This document shows positions 52,419-61,697 of a DNA stretch of 64,000 nt, piece after piece. The translations under genes and the position numbers were made by a program. The notes beneath the pieces were generated by a model, which worked only from the letters and a program-made list of their open reading frames with translations, had not been told where the DNA came from and did no database searches. Numbering within the stretch: the first letter of the stretch is position 1; the number at the start of each line of letters is the position of its first letter. Source of the DNA: Paracoccus kondratievae (lineage in GTDB: Bacteria > Pseudomonadota > Alphaproteobacteria > Rhodobacterales > Rhodobacteraceae); the NCBI RefSeq assembly GCF_009301415.1, contig NZ_CP045073.1:1441501-1505500 (forward strand). Reading direction: 5' to 3'.

Positions 52419-53141
52419 TCAGGCGGTTCCTCGGGGGTCTTCGGGCCAGTCACCCTCTTCCTCCCATTCTTCGCCATTCTCTGCCTCGTCGCGATGGCGC
52501 CAGTCCTGCAGGCGCGAAGCCAGCGTCATGCCGACTGCAAAGGCGCCGATCAGTGGCACGATTGCCCCGATGCGCGATTGCGAGGCCTGCTTGGTCCGCT
52601 CGGCCGCCTGTTGCAGCATCTCGGCCGGCAGGCCAAGGCGGTCGGCGGCGGTCTCACCCGCCCTGCGTGCAGCGCCATACACCCGAGCCTCGGCCCTGTC
52701 GGCCAGCCGGTCGGCCTTATAGGAAAGATTGTCGGTAAAGGAATGGACGCGTTGCCCGGCCTGTTCCATCAGGCGGCCGACCTTGTCCGTCGCCCGGTCC
52801 ATGGCCGCATCTGCCGCACCCGTCGCCTTGGCAACGGCTACATCGGCGGCCATCCTCAGCCGCTGTTCAACCTCGGCCTTCAGATCGTCGGTGGTGGGCA
52901 GCGGGTGGCGCTCCTTGCGGGCAATCAGCATCGCCACCAGCCCGATAAGGACAAAGGCGATCCCGAGGGTGAGCGAGGCGCCAAGCGCGCCCCAGCCCAG
53001 ATGATATGCAAGCCAGGTCCACAAGGCCGCCAGCAGGAAGCCAGCGCCGATCAGCAGCGCGACCCCTGCCCCGGCGCTCAGACCGGCGCGGCGCAACTTG
53101 TCAGAGACGGCAAGTTGCAGGTTCCTGGTATAGTCAAACAT
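52419..53141 (-). CDS. holin-superfamily (DUF1469-type) inner-membrane protein
   Basis: 240-residue protein with two adjacent hydrophobic segments near residues 20-75 (GVALLIGAGFLLAALWTWLAY, GIAFVLIGLVAMLIA in part), then a long Ala-rich amphipathic helical region, one further weak hydrophobic segment (IGAIVPLIGAFAVGMTLA) and an acidic tail. This matches the 'phage holin' superfamily in bacterial genomes, which here is a chromosomal envelope protein, not evidence for a phage. It is encoded eight bases after the DUF883-like gene in the same operon. Confidence 0.78.
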   Translation of the reverse strand: MFDYTRNLQLAVSDKLRRAGLSAGAGVALLIGAGFLLAALWTWLAYHLGWGALGASLTLGIAFVLIGLVAMLIARKERHPLPTTDDLKAEVEQRLRMAADVAVAKATGAADAAMDRATDKVGRLMEQAGQRVHSFTDNLSYKADRLADRAEARVYGAARRAGETAADRLGLPAEMLQQAAERTKQASQSRIGAIVPLIGAFAVGMTLASRLQDWRHRDEAENGEEWEEEGDWPEDPRGTA

Positions 53142-53149
53142 CGGCTTCC

Positions 53150-53578
53150 TCAGCGGCGCGCAACGATCAGCCCCAGCAGGAAGCCGACACCGGCGGCGAT
53201 CCCGAGAGCTTGCGCGGGATTGCGACGCACCATGCCCGAGAATTCGTCGTAATATTCCTCGGCATGAACGGCGACGTCCTGAGCGCGGCGCTGACCCTGA
53301 CGATAAAGGCGGCGCGCCTCATCCCGTGCGCGTCCGGCATATTCGTGACCTTGCTCCCGTACGGCCTCAGCATATTCCGCGCCGCGGCGCCTGGCCGTCT
53401 CGACAAACTCTGCGCCCTTTTCGCGGGCAGTTTCATAAAGGTCCGCGCCATGCTCTTTTGCGCTTTCATAGGCTTCGCTCGCTTCGTCCGCGGCACGGCG
53501 GGCATGGCGGCCCACTTCGTCCGCAGCGTCGCGGGCCTGAGCTTTCAGTTCTTCGGCGGTAAGTTCACGTTTGGCCAT
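53150..53578 (-). CDS. DUF883 (ElaB/YqjD)-like membrane-anchored protein
   Basis: 142-residue protein. Residues 1-105 form a charged, Ala/Glu/Arg-rich amphipathic helix (ELKAQARDAADEVGRHARR, then repeated 'AxExA' heptads), and the C-terminus is a single hydrophobic glycine-rich anchor (PAQALGIAAGVGFLLGLIVARR) typical of ElaB/YqjD proteins. Family members are tail-anchored and linked to stationary phase and ribosome association in E. coli. It overlaps no gene but shares a short operon with the holin-superfamily gene. Confidence 0.8.
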   Translation of the reverse strand: MAKRELTAEELKAQARDAADEVGRHARRAADEASEAYESAKEHGADLYETAREKGAEFVETARRRGAEYAEAVREQGHEYAGRARDEARRLYRQGQRRAQDVAVHAEEYYDEFSGMVRRNPAQALGIAAGVGFLLGLIVARR

Positions 53579-53631
53579 GTCATCGTCCTTTCAAAGGGCT
53601 GCAACTGGTTTCGCAAAACCAACCGTTCAGC

Positions 53632-53648
53632 CCGGGAATTGTTCCCGG
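53632..53648. terminator. hairpin between aminotransferase and DUF883-like genes
   Basis: CCGGGAA and TTCCCGG form a perfect 7-bp stem with a TTG loop, 28 bp downstream of the aminotransferase stop on the minus strand. No T tract follows, so termination is uncertain. Confidence 0.35.
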
Positions 53649-53676
53649 ATCGCCTGCGACTTTTGGTCAGTCTGTC

Positions 53677-54804
53677 TCACAGCACCGCGTCAAAAGCCGG
53701 GATCAGCCGGGCCAGCGTTCCCTCGACATCCTTGAGTTTATCAAGTCCGAACAAACCGATACGAAAGCTGCGGAACCCCTCGCCTTCGTTCACCTGCAAG
53801 GGGACGCCCGCCGCAATCTGATAGCCCTCGGCAAGAAAGCGGCGGCCGCTTTGAACCTCGGGATCATCAGTATAGCAGACCACGACGCCGGGCGCGGCAA
53901 AGCCCTCACCCGCGACCGAGCGCAGGCCGCGCCGCGCAAGCTCAGCCCGTACGGCATCGCCAAGCTGCCACTGGGCCTCGCGCGCGGCTTCAAAGCCGAA
54001 CGCGCGCGTCTCGTTCATCGCATCGCGCAGACCCAGCAGGGCGTCGGTCGGCAGCGTAGCATGATAGGCATGGCCGCCCTGTTCATAGGCCTGCATGATC
54101 GCGCGCCATTTCTTGAGATCCAGCGCAAAGCTGTCGCTGACCGTCGTCTCCAGCCGTTCGATTGCGCGAGGCGACAGCATCACCATCCCCGCCGAGGGCG
54201 AAGCCGACCAGCCCTTTTGCGGGGCCGAGATCAGCACATCGACCCCGGTCGCCTTCATATCGACCCAGATCGCGCCCGAGGCGATGCAGTCCAGTACCAT
54301 GATCGCGCCGGCCTCATGGGCGGCCTGGGCCAGCGCCTTGATGTAATCGTCGGGCAGGATCATCCCTGCTGCGGTCTCGACATGGGGCGCAAAGACGGCA
54401 TCGGGGCGGGCTTCGCGGATGCGGGCCACCACTTCTTCGATGGGTACGGGTGCAAAGGGCGGCTGGGGCGTATTGCCTTGCGGCCGTGCCATCATCACCG
54501 TGGTCTGGCGGGCAAAGCCCCCTGCCTCCAAGATCTGGCTCCACCGATAGCTGAAAAAGCCGTTTCGCACGATCAGCGCATGGGCGTCGCGGCCAAACTG
54601 GCGGGCAACTGCCTCCATCGCGCAGGTGCCGCCGCCGGGAACCAGCGCCACGGCCTCGGCGCCATACACCTCGCGCAGCGTGGCAGAGATGTCGCGCATC
54701 ACGCCCTGAAACTTCTGCGACATGTGGTTAAGCGAGCGGTCGGTAAAGACGACCGAGAATTCCTGCAACCCATCGGGGTCCACATCGGGGCGAAGTCCGG
54801 CCAT
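53677..54804 (-). CDS. class V aminotransferase (serine/alanine-glyoxylate type)
   Basis: 375-residue PLP enzyme of the class V fold. The PLP lysine is Lys197 in ISAPQKGWSASPS. The glycine-rich PGGGTCAMEAVARQF segment and the Asp of VLDCIASG support the fold. Likely reactions use glyoxylate or pyruvate as acceptor with serine, alanine or a similar donor; I cannot name the substrate. The ATG at 54804 (MAGLRPDVDP) is chosen after AAGGA; an upstream open extension runs over the divergent promoter. It is divergent from the amidotransferase operon. Confidence 0.84.
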   Translation of the reverse strand: MAGLRPDVDPDGLQEFSVVFTDRSLNHMSQKFQGVMRDISATLREVYGAEAVALVPGGGTCAMEAVARQFGRDAHALIVRNGFFSYRWSQILEAGGFARQTTVMMARPQGNTPQPPFAPVPIEEVVARIREARPDAVFAPHVETAAGMILPDDYIKALAQAAHEAGAIMVLDCIASGAIWVDMKATGVDVLISAPQKGWSASPSAGMVMLSPRAIERLETTVSDSFALDLKKWRAIMQAYEQGGHAYHATLPTDALLGLRDAMNETRAFGFEAAREAQWQLGDAVRAELARRGLRSVAGEGFAAPGVVVCYTDDPEVQSGRRFLAEGYQIAAGVPLQVNEGEGFRSFRIGLFGLDKLKDVEGTLARLIPAFDAVL

Positions 54805-54991
54805 GGCGGCGTCCTTTTCTGCTGATCCTTTGTGGCAAAGCCTAGCGCGGCGGCGGTCCGACAACCAGCCCTGCCAAGGGGGGATGCGACCATTGCGCCC
54901 TCTGCGCCCCGCAACGCGGTTCCGTGAGCCCCCTTGCCCGCCGCGCCGCGCCCGACTAGCTTTGGTCAGGACAATCGACAGGCCAATTATC

Positions 54992-55702
54992 ATGCGTATC
55001 GGCATTCTCAAATGTGGCCAGTCGCCTCAGGAGCTTCGCGGCGACAAGGGCGACTATGACACCATGTTCGAGCGGCTCCTGGCTGGGCGGGGCTTTGAAT
55101 TTACCAGCTATCACGTGGAAAACATGGAATTTCCTGACAGCGTTCATGCTGCGCAAGGCTGGCTTTTGACCGGCTCGCGCCATGGCGTCTATGAGGATCA
55201 TCCCTTTATCCCCCCGCTCGAAGAGTTCATCCGCAAGGCTTACGGCGAACATGTGCCTATGGTCGGCATCTGCTTTGGCCACCAGATTATCGCGCAGGCG
55301 CTTGGCGGAAAGGTGGTAAAGCACCCCGAAGGCTGGGCAGTCGGCGCACAGGATTATGACTTTAACGGGCAAAAGGTCACGTTGAACGCCTGGCATCAGG
55401 ATCAGGTGGTGCACCGGCCCGAAGGTGCCGAGGTGCTGGCCAGCAACCCGTTTTGTGAAAACGCCGCGCTTGTCTATGATGACCGCGCGTTGACCGTGCA
55501 GGCACATCCCGAGTTTGACGACAGCTTTGTCGAGGGGCTGATTGCGCATCGCGCCAAAGGCACGGTGCCCGAGCCGCTGCTGGAACAGGCCCGCGCCCGC
55601 ATGGGCGGCACCCGGCAATCGGCCAGCATCGCCGACCGGATCGAGGCATTTTTCAAGGCACCACGCGCTTACCGCGAACAGGTCAGGCAGGGGGCCGCAT
55701 GA
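54992..55702 (+). CDS. class I glutamine amidotransferase
   Basis: 236-residue GATase with the catalytic triad Cys94 (GICFGHQ), His172 and Glu174 (QAHPEF). It resembles stand-alone GMP synthase-like amidotransferases of unknown partner. The gene overlaps the glutamine synthetase-like gene by four bases. In this operon it may hydrolyse gamma-glutamyl intermediates, the part played by the unrelated PuuD peptidase in E. coli, or supply ammonia. That role is inference. Confidence 0.84.
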   Translation: MRIGILKCGQSPQELRGDKGDYDTMFERLLAGRGFEFTSYHVENMEFPDSVHAAQGWLLTGSRHGVYEDHPFIPPLEEFIRKAYGEHVPMVGICFGHQIIAQALGGKVVKHPEGWAVGAQDYDFNGQKVTLNAWHQDQVVHRPEGAEVLASNPFCENAALVYDDRALTVQAHPEFDDSFVEGLIAHRAKGTVPEPLLEQARARMGGTRQSASIADRIEAFFKAPRAYREQVRQGAA

Positions 55703-57057
55703 AATCGCATTGGATCGAAGAAACACCTCAGGCGGCTCAGGACTATGTTGCCGGGCGGCGGCTTGATGAGGTGGAATGTATCGTCGCCGATATCGCCGGC
55801 GTGGCGCGGGGCAAGGCAATGCCTGCCTCGAAATTCGCTCATCAAGAGCGTTTCTACCTGCCGAACTCGATCTTTTTGCAGACGATTACCGGCGATTGGG
55901 CCGACAATCCTTCGGGCGCGTTTACCGAGCCGGACATGATCCTGACCCCGGATTTCTCGACCGCAACCGCAGCGCCATGGACGGCGGATGTGACCTTGCA
56001 GGTCATTCATGACGTCTCGGACCAGTCTGGCAACCCGGTGCCGATCGCGCCGCGCAACGTGCTTAAGCGGGTGGTCGATCTTTACCGCCAAAAAGGCTGG
56101 AAGCCGATCGTTGCGCCCGAGATGGAGTTTTTTCTGGTCGCGCGCAACATCGACCCGAACCAGCCGATCATGCCGCCCATGGGGCGCACAGGCCGCCGCG
56201 CCGCCGCCAAACAGGCCTATTCCATGTCGGCGGTGGACGAATACGGCAAGGTCATCGACGATATCTATGATTTTGCCGAGGCGCAGGGGTTCGAGATCGA
56301 CGGCATCCTGCAGGAAGGCGGTGCCGGTCAGGTCGAGATCAATCTTAACCACGGCGATCCGGTGGTCCTCGCCGACCAGATCTTTTACTTCAAGCGCCTG
56401 ATCCGCGAAGCGGCGCTGCGCCATGACTGTTTCGCGACCTTCATGGCCAAGCCCATCGAAGGTGAACCGGGCAGCGCCATGCACATTCACCATTCGGTGA
56501 TCGCGACCAGTGACGGGTGCAATATCTTTTCGGACGAACAGGGACGCGAGACGCCGGCCTTTATGCATTTCATCGCTGGCATGCAAAAGCACCTGCCAGC
56601 GGCGATTGCGCTGCTGGCGCCCTATGTCAACAGCTATCGCCGCTATGTTCCTGATTTTGCTGCGCCAATTAACCTTGAATGGGGGCGCGACAACCGTACC
56701 ACCGGCTTGCGGGTGCCGATCTCGAAACCCGAGGCACGGCGGGTCGAAAACCGGCTGGCAGGCATGGATTGCAACCCCTATCTTGGCCTCGCGGCCAGCC
56801 TTGCCTGCGGCTATCTGGGCCTGATCGAGGCCGAGAACCCGCGCGCAGAATGCCTGGGCGATGCCTATATGTCCGAAGATGAGCTGCCCTATAACCTTGG
56901 CGATGCGCTGGACCTGATGGAGGAAAGCGCCGCCATGCGCGAGGTGCTGGGGGCCGAATTCATAGCCGTTTATCAAGCCGTTAAACGCAATGAATACAAA
57001 GAGTTCCTGCAGGTCATCAGCCCATGGGAGCGTGAGCACCTGTTGCTGAACGTGTGA
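55699..57057 (+). CDS. glutamine synthetase-family enzyme (gamma-glutamylamine synthetase-like)
   Basis: 452-residue GS-fold protein. Visible motifs are APEMEFFLV (metal-binding Glu region), GGAGQVEINLNHGDP, PGSAMHIHHSV with the catalytic His, and NRTTGLRVP. It lacks the features of the housekeeping GlnA and groups by eye with GlnT/PuuA-type enzymes that couple glutamate to putrescine, ethanolamine or similar amines with ATP. It precedes a PuuB-like oxidase, which supports an amine-catabolic role. Confidence 0.87.
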   Translation: MKSHWIEETPQAAQDYVAGRRLDEVECIVADIAGVARGKAMPASKFAHQERFYLPNSIFLQTITGDWADNPSGAFTEPDMILTPDFSTATAAPWTADVTLQVIHDVSDQSGNPVPIAPRNVLKRVVDLYRQKGWKPIVAPEMEFFLVARNIDPNQPIMPPMGRTGRRAAAKQAYSMSAVDEYGKVIDDIYDFAEAQGFEIDGILQEGGAGQVEINLNHGDPVVLADQIFYFKRLIREAALRHDCFATFMAKPIEGEPGSAMHIHHSVIATSDGCNIFSDEQGRETPAFMHFIAGMQKHLPAAIALLAPYVNSYRRYVPDFAAPINLEWGRDNRTTGLRVPISKPEARRVENRLAGMDCNPYLGLAASLACGYLGLIEAENPRAECLGDAYMSEDELPYNLGDALDLMEESAAMREVLGAEFIAVYQAVKRNEYKEFLQVISPWEREHLLLNV

Positions 57058-57120
57058 TCCGGAGCCCGGCCCGCGCATCATCCGGGCCGGGGATGGCAAG
57101 GAACGGTAAGGGCGCAGGCC

Positions 57121-58431
57121 ATGAACCTCTTGTTTTCGAACGACCGTCTCGGGGAATACCCCCCGAGCCTTTATGCCGAGACCCGGGACACCCTGCCCCC
57201 CTTTCCCGCACAACTGGGCGAAGAACGGGCTGATGTCGTGGTGGTCGGTGCAGGCTATACCGGCCTTTCGGCGGCCTTGCATTTGGCCGAGGCCGGGCGC
57301 GATGTCGTGGTGCTTGAGGCGCATCGCGTCGGCTTTGGCGCCTCGGGGCGCAATGGTGGCCAGATTGGTTCCGGCCAGCGGCTTGAGGTTGATGAGCTGG
57401 AAAGAATGGCCGGGCGCGAAGCGGCCCGCCGGCTTTGGGACATGGCCGAAGAGGCCAAACGCCTGACCCGCGACCTGGCCTCGCGCGCCGGGGTTCCGGT
57501 CGCCGATGGTATCGCCCATGCCTTTCGCAAACCAGCGGAATTCGATCATGCCCGCGCGATGATCGAGAGGCTTGCTCGCGACTATGGCTATGACCGGATC
57601 GAGCTGATGGAACGCGGGGCATTCCGTGCTTTGGTGCCTTCGGATCGCTATATCGCGGGCGAGCTTGATCACGGTGCGGGCCATCTGCACCCGCTTAACC
57701 TTGCCATCGGCATGGCGCGGCTGGCCGATGCCGCAGGGGCAAAAATCCGCGAGCTGAGCCATGTCCACCATATCCGCCATGCGATCCGGGCTGGCGAAAA
57801 GACCGTGGTTCAGACCGCCAGGGGCCGCGTGATCTGCGACCATGTGATTCTGGCCGCCAATGGCTATCTGGGCAACCTTGATAACCATGTCGCGGCCCGC
57901 GTCATGCCGATCAACAATTTCATCGTCGCGACCGAGCCCTTGGGCGCGCGTCAGGCTGGGGTCCTGACCCGCCCCATCGGCGTGCATGATACAAAATTCG
58001 TGGTGAATTACTGGCGGTTAGATACCGAAGGGCGACTGATCTTTGGCGGGGGCGAGAATGTCAGTTACCGTTTCCCCCCGGATATTGCCGCCAAGGTGCG
58101 CAAGCCGTTGCTTGAGATTTATCCCGGCCTTGCTGATGTAAAGCTGACCCATGCCTGGGGCGGCACGCTGGCGATCACGATGAACCGTATGCCCTGCTTT
58201 GCCCGGCCGGCGCCGAATTGCCTTTCGGCCAGCGGCTATTCCGGGCACGGGCTGGCACTGGCGACGCTTGCTGGCAGGCTGATGGCCAAGGCAGTTCAGG
58301 GACAGAGCGAAGGTTTCGATACCATGGCTGCCCTGCCCTCGCCCCCCTTCCCCGGTGGGGCTGCGCTGCGCTGGCCGCTGCTTGTCGCGGGAATGAGTTG
58401 GTATTCCCTGCGCGACCGGCTGGGATTTTAG
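57121..58431 (+). CDS. puuB: FAD-dependent gamma-glutamylamine oxidase (PuuB-like)
   Basis: 436-residue DAO-family flavoprotein. The FAD motif is VVGAGYTGLSAALHLAEAG and the family's YGASGRNGGQ-type segment is present as FGASGRNGGQIGSGQ. The C-terminal SGYSGHGLALATLAG also fits. PuuB oxidises gamma-glutamylputrescine to the aldehyde. Here it follows the GS-like gene by 63 bp. A downstream aldehyde dehydrogenase (puuC) is not in the window. Its stop overlaps the convergent DUF2062 gene by three bases, so there is no room for a terminator. Confidence 0.88.
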   Translation: MNLLFSNDRLGEYPPSLYAETRDTLPPFPAQLGEERADVVVVGAGYTGLSAALHLAEAGRDVVVLEAHRVGFGASGRNGGQIGSGQRLEVDELERMAGREAARRLWDMAEEAKRLTRDLASRAGVPVADGIAHAFRKPAEFDHARAMIERLARDYGYDRIELMERGAFRALVPSDRYIAGELDHGAGHLHPLNLAIGMARLADAAGAKIRELSHVHHIRHAIRAGEKTVVQTARGRVICDHVILAANGYLGNLDNHVAARVMPINNFIVATEPLGARQAGVLTRPIGVHDTKFVVNYWRLDTEGRLIFGGGENVSYRFPPDIAAKVRKPLLEIYPGLADVKLTHAWGGTLAITMNRMPCFARPAPNCLSASGYSGHGLALATLAGRLMAKAVQGQSEGFDTMAALPSPPFPGGAALRWPLLVAGMSWYSLRDRLGF

Positions 58432-59105
58432 CTTTCCGGCCCAGACGGCTGTTTTTCAGCAGCGGCTTTTGTGGCCAGTTCAAGCTCGCGCCGGGCTTTA
58501 GCCCGGGCGATACGCTCGGCCATCTGTTTCGCGCGGTGACGGTGATAGGCGCGGATCAGCGGCACGGTCATGTAATGCGCCGCGACCGAAACGGCGAGCC
58601 CGGGCAGAATCCCCCCGACCGCATAGGGCAGAAAGATCTGTTCGTTGAACTGCTGCAATTGATCCCAATGGGCCGTGCGCTCGGCGCTCAGCGGGGCAAG
58701 CAGGTTGTTCCACAACTCGCTGCCTGCGCGGGTGAATTCGTCAAAGATCAGATGCGGGGTGAACTTGCCCTCAACCCCAAGCATCCAACGGCCAAGTCCG
58801 ACCGAGGTTAGCGCGATAAAAGGAGTGGTCAGCGGGTTGCCGACAAAGGTCCCCAACAAAGCGGCAAGAATATTGCCGCGGATCAGCCAGGCCAACGCCG
58901 CCGCGCCCATGAAGTGAAAGCCGAAAAAGGGCGTGAACGAAATGAAGATCCCACAGGCCCAGCCGCGCGCCACGCGATGCGGCTGGTCCGGCAAACGCCG
59001 CAACCGGTGCAGCACATATTTCGACGCCCGCCGCCAGCCAGAGCGTGGATAGAACATTTCGGTCCACATCTGAGCATAGCTCAGCGGCTTGCGTCTTTTG
59101 AACAT
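58428..59105 (-). CDS. DUF2062 family membrane protein
   Basis: 225-residue protein with three or four hydrophobic segments. RGWACGIFISFTPFFGFHF and NILAALLGTFVGNPLTTPF are the DUF2062 signatures. The function is unknown. It has a basic, charged C-terminal tail (RAKARRELELATKAA). It is the last gene of the leftward folK-rpoZ-rsh block, as in many Rhodobacterales, with a 25-bp gap after rsh. Confidence 0.82.
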   Translation of the reverse strand: MFKRRKPLSYAQMWTEMFYPRSGWRRASKYVLHRLRRLPDQPHRVARGWACGIFISFTPFFGFHFMGAAALAWLIRGNILAALLGTFVGNPLTTPFIALTSVGLGRWMLGVEGKFTPHLIFDEFTRAGSELWNNLLAPLSAERTAHWDQLQQFNEQIFLPYAVGGILPGLAVSVAAHYMTVPLIRAYHRHRAKQMAERIARAKARRELELATKAAAEKQPSGPES

Positions 59106-59130
59106 GTGGGCCGGGCCTCAGGTCACGTTT

Positions 59131-61248
59131 TCAGGTGACATGGGCCAAGGGGTCCCGGATGCGCGAGACCTGTGCCACGTCGCTTTCGGCATCAAGCGCA
59201 GTCAGCAGTGCGTGCAGGTGCTCCCTGTCGCGCAGCTCGACCTCGATGCGCAGGCGATAGAAATCTGGCTTGCGATCGACGAATTCCAGATCCGAGATAT
59301 TCGCCCCCTGTATCCCGATCAGCGTGCAGATACGCCCCAGAACCCCGGCGTCATGGCGGATGGTCAGGGACAGCATGGTCGAATAGGCGGCCGGGTGCTG
59401 GCCTTCGCGCCAGTGCAGATCTACCCAGCGTTCGGGGCTTTCTTCGAATTCCGCCAGCACCGGACAGTCGATGGCGTGGATCACCACCCCCTTGCCGCGA
59501 TAGGTGATGCCGACGATCCGCTCACCCGGCAGGGGGTTGCAGCACGGCGCGCGGGTGAATTCCTGATCGGCCTCCAGCCCGGCAACGGCGCGCCTGGCGT
59601 CGATTTCGCTGCGCTTTTCGGCAAGCTCGGGGTAAAGCGTGGTCAGTACGTCATGGGCCGAAATCTCGGCGCTGCCAATGCGTGCCAGCAACTCATCAGT
59701 ATCGGGCAGCGCCATGGTCTTGGCTGCGGTGCGCAGCGCCTTGTCGCTGACTTTGCGGCCGACATGCTCAAACGCAACCCGCACCAGTTCCGAGCCAAGG
59801 CGGATAAAGCGCGTCCGGTCCTCTTGCCGCAGGCTGCGCCGGATTGCGGCCTTGGCGCGGCCGGTGACGACAATATCCAGCCAGGTTGCCTGTGGCCGTT
59901 GACCCGAGGCGGCGATGATCTCGACCGATTGCCCGTTCTTGAGCCGGGTCCACAGCGGCACCCGGATGCCATCCACCTTGGCGCCGACGCAGGACGAGCC
60001 AAGCCGCGTATGGATCGCATAGGCAAAGTCCAGCGGCGTTGCGCCCTTTGGCAGCGGGATCACATCCCCCTTGGGCGAGAAGCAGAAAACCTGATCGGAA
60101 TACATTTCGAGCTTAACATGCTCGAGGAATTCGTCGTGATCCTCTTCGCCGAAACGCTCGGTCAGGCTGGCAATCCACTCGCCCGGATCGACGGCAAAGG
60201 GGTTTGCGGTGCGCACGCCGTCCCGATAGGCCCAATGGGCGGCGACGCCGGCCTCGGCGACTTCATGCATCTGGCGGGTGCGGATCTGCACCTCGACCCG
60301 CTTGCCATCGCGCCCCGATACGGTGGTGTGGATCGAGCGATAGCCGTTTGCCTTGGGCTGGCTGATGTAATCCTTGAACCGCCCCGGCACGGCACGCCAG
60401 CGGTGGTGGATCACGCCAAGGGTGCGATAGCAGTCCGCTTCGGTCCGTGTGATGATGCGGAACCCATAGATATCTGACAGGCGCGAAAAGCTGAGCTGCT
60501 TTTCCTGCATCTTGCGCCAGATGCTGAAGGGCTTTTTGGCACGGCCGTAGACATCGGCCTCGATCCCCTCGCGCTCAAGCTCGGCGCGGATATCGGCGGT
60601 AATCTTGGGGATGATATCGCCGCTTTCGCGCTGCAGGCTGACAAAGCGACGGATGATCGAGTTGCGGGCTTCGGGATTGATGACCTTGAAGGCAAGGTCC
60701 TCAAGCTCTTCGCGCATCCATTGCATACCCATACGCCCAGCCAGAGGCGCAAAGATATCCATGGTTTCGCGCGCCTTTTGCAACTGCTTTTCTGCGCGCA
60801 TATGCTTGATGGTGCGCATGTTGTGCAGGCGGTCGGCCAGCTTGATAAGGATCACGCGAAGATCGCGCGACATCGCCATGAAAAGTTTGCGAAAGTTTTC
60901 GGCCTGTTTGGAATGCGCGCCGGAAAGTTCGAGGTTGGTCAGTTTGGTGACGCCATCGACCAGATCGGCGATTTCGCGTCCAAAGATCTGCGCCACCTCA
61001 TTCCAGGTCGAGCGCGTATCCTCGATCGTGTCATGCAAAAGCGCGGTGATGATGGTGGCATCATCAAGCCGCATCTCGGTCAGAATGGCGGCCACCGCGA
61101 CCGGATGGGTAAAATAGGGTTCGCCCGAATGGCGGAACTGGCCCTCGTGCATGCGGCGCCCATATTCGTAGGCGTCACGGACCAGTTCGGCATTGGTTCG
61201 CGGGTTGTAATTGCGGATAAGTGCAATGAGGTCTTCGACGTCGATCAT
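59131..61248 (-). CDS. rsh: bifunctional (p)ppGpp synthetase/hydrolase RSH
   Basis: 705-residue RelA/SpoT homologue controlling the stringent response. The HD hydrolase domain is intact (ALLHDTIEDT, about 70-80). The synthetase domain has RFKDYISQPKANGYRSIH and EVQIRTRQMHE (about 290-330). A TGS domain (PKGATPLDFAYAIHTRLG) and a C-terminal ACT domain (LTIRHDAGVLGRICTLIGIQGANISDLE in part) follow. Both activities look retained, as in the single alphaproteobacterial Rsh. It lies 22 bp after rpoZ, whose omega subunit is part of the ppGpp site on RNA polymerase. Confidence 0.95.
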   Translation of the reverse strand: MIDVEDLIALIRNYNPRTNAELVRDAYEYGRRMHEGQFRHSGEPYFTHPVAVAAILTEMRLDDATIITALLHDTIEDTRSTWNEVAQIFGREIADLVDGVTKLTNLELSGAHSKQAENFRKLFMAMSRDLRVILIKLADRLHNMRTIKHMRAEKQLQKARETMDIFAPLAGRMGMQWMREELEDLAFKVINPEARNSIIRRFVSLQRESGDIIPKITADIRAELEREGIEADVYGRAKKPFSIWRKMQEKQLSFSRLSDIYGFRIITRTEADCYRTLGVIHHRWRAVPGRFKDYISQPKANGYRSIHTTVSGRDGKRVEVQIRTRQMHEVAEAGVAAHWAYRDGVRTANPFAVDPGEWIASLTERFGEEDHDEFLEHVKLEMYSDQVFCFSPKGDVIPLPKGATPLDFAYAIHTRLGSSCVGAKVDGIRVPLWTRLKNGQSVEIIAASGQRPQATWLDIVVTGRAKAAIRRSLRQEDRTRFIRLGSELVRVAFEHVGRKVSDKALRTAAKTMALPDTDELLARIGSAEISAHDVLTTLYPELAEKRSEIDARRAVAGLEADQEFTRAPCCNPLPGERIVGITYRGKGVVIHAIDCPVLAEFEESPERWVDLHWREGQHPAAYSTMLSLTIRHDAGVLGRICTLIGIQGANISDLEFVDRKPDFYRLRIEVELRDREHLHALLTALDAESDVAQVSRIRDPLAHVT

Positions 61249-61270
61249 GATGTGCCGAAGACCCTTTGCG

Positions 61271-61627
61271 TCAGTTTCTGCCCTGAGCTTCCAGCATCAT
61301 GCGCAGCATGCGCTCTTCCGATTCTTCGTCGGCGGGTTTCGGGCGGTCCATTTCAACACCCAGCAGCAGCGCCATCGCGTCTTCTTCGGGCTCATCGACC
61401 TCGATCTGGGTCTGATGACCTTCGATCATGCGCTCACGCAGCTCGTCCACGGGCTGGGTTTCATCGGCAATCTCGCGCAGGGCGACGACGGGGTTCTTGT
61501 CGTTGTCGCGATCAATGGTCAGAGGGCTACCCGACGCGATTTCGCGCGCGCGATGGGCTGCCAGCATCACCAGGTCAAAACGGTTCGGAACCTTGTCGAC
61601 GCAATCTTCGACTGTAACGCGGGCCAT
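61271..61627 (-). CDS. rpoZ: RNA polymerase omega subunit
   Basis: 118-residue omega subunit. [29 protein letters not shown] (read in part) is the conserved N-terminal core. The C-terminal half is longer and more acidic than in E. coli ([13 protein letters not shown]), as is common in alphaproteobacteria. Gene order folK-rpoZ-rsh is conserved in Rhodobacterales. Confidence 0.94.
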   Translation of the reverse strand: MARVTVEDCVDKVPNRFDLVMLAAHRAREIASGSPLTIDRDNDKNPVVALREIADETQPVDELRERMIEGHQTQIEVDEPEEDAMALLLGVEMDRPKPADEESEERMLRMMLEAQGRN

Positions 61628-61697
61628 CGGTCACCTTATCAGCTGGAATCGGGGTGCAGGGGCGGAGCCGGATATTTGGGCCTTGACGACGGAAATG

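Noticed and set aside
52419..53141. Holin-family protein as a sign of a prophage
   Set aside because: No terminase, capsid, tail, integrase or lysis genes nearby; the family is common in bacterial chromosomes.
55669..57987. 772-residue open frame antisense to the glutamine synthetase-like and PuuB-like genes
   Set aside because: Crosses two well-supported genes and has no recognisable motif; a third-position GC artefact.
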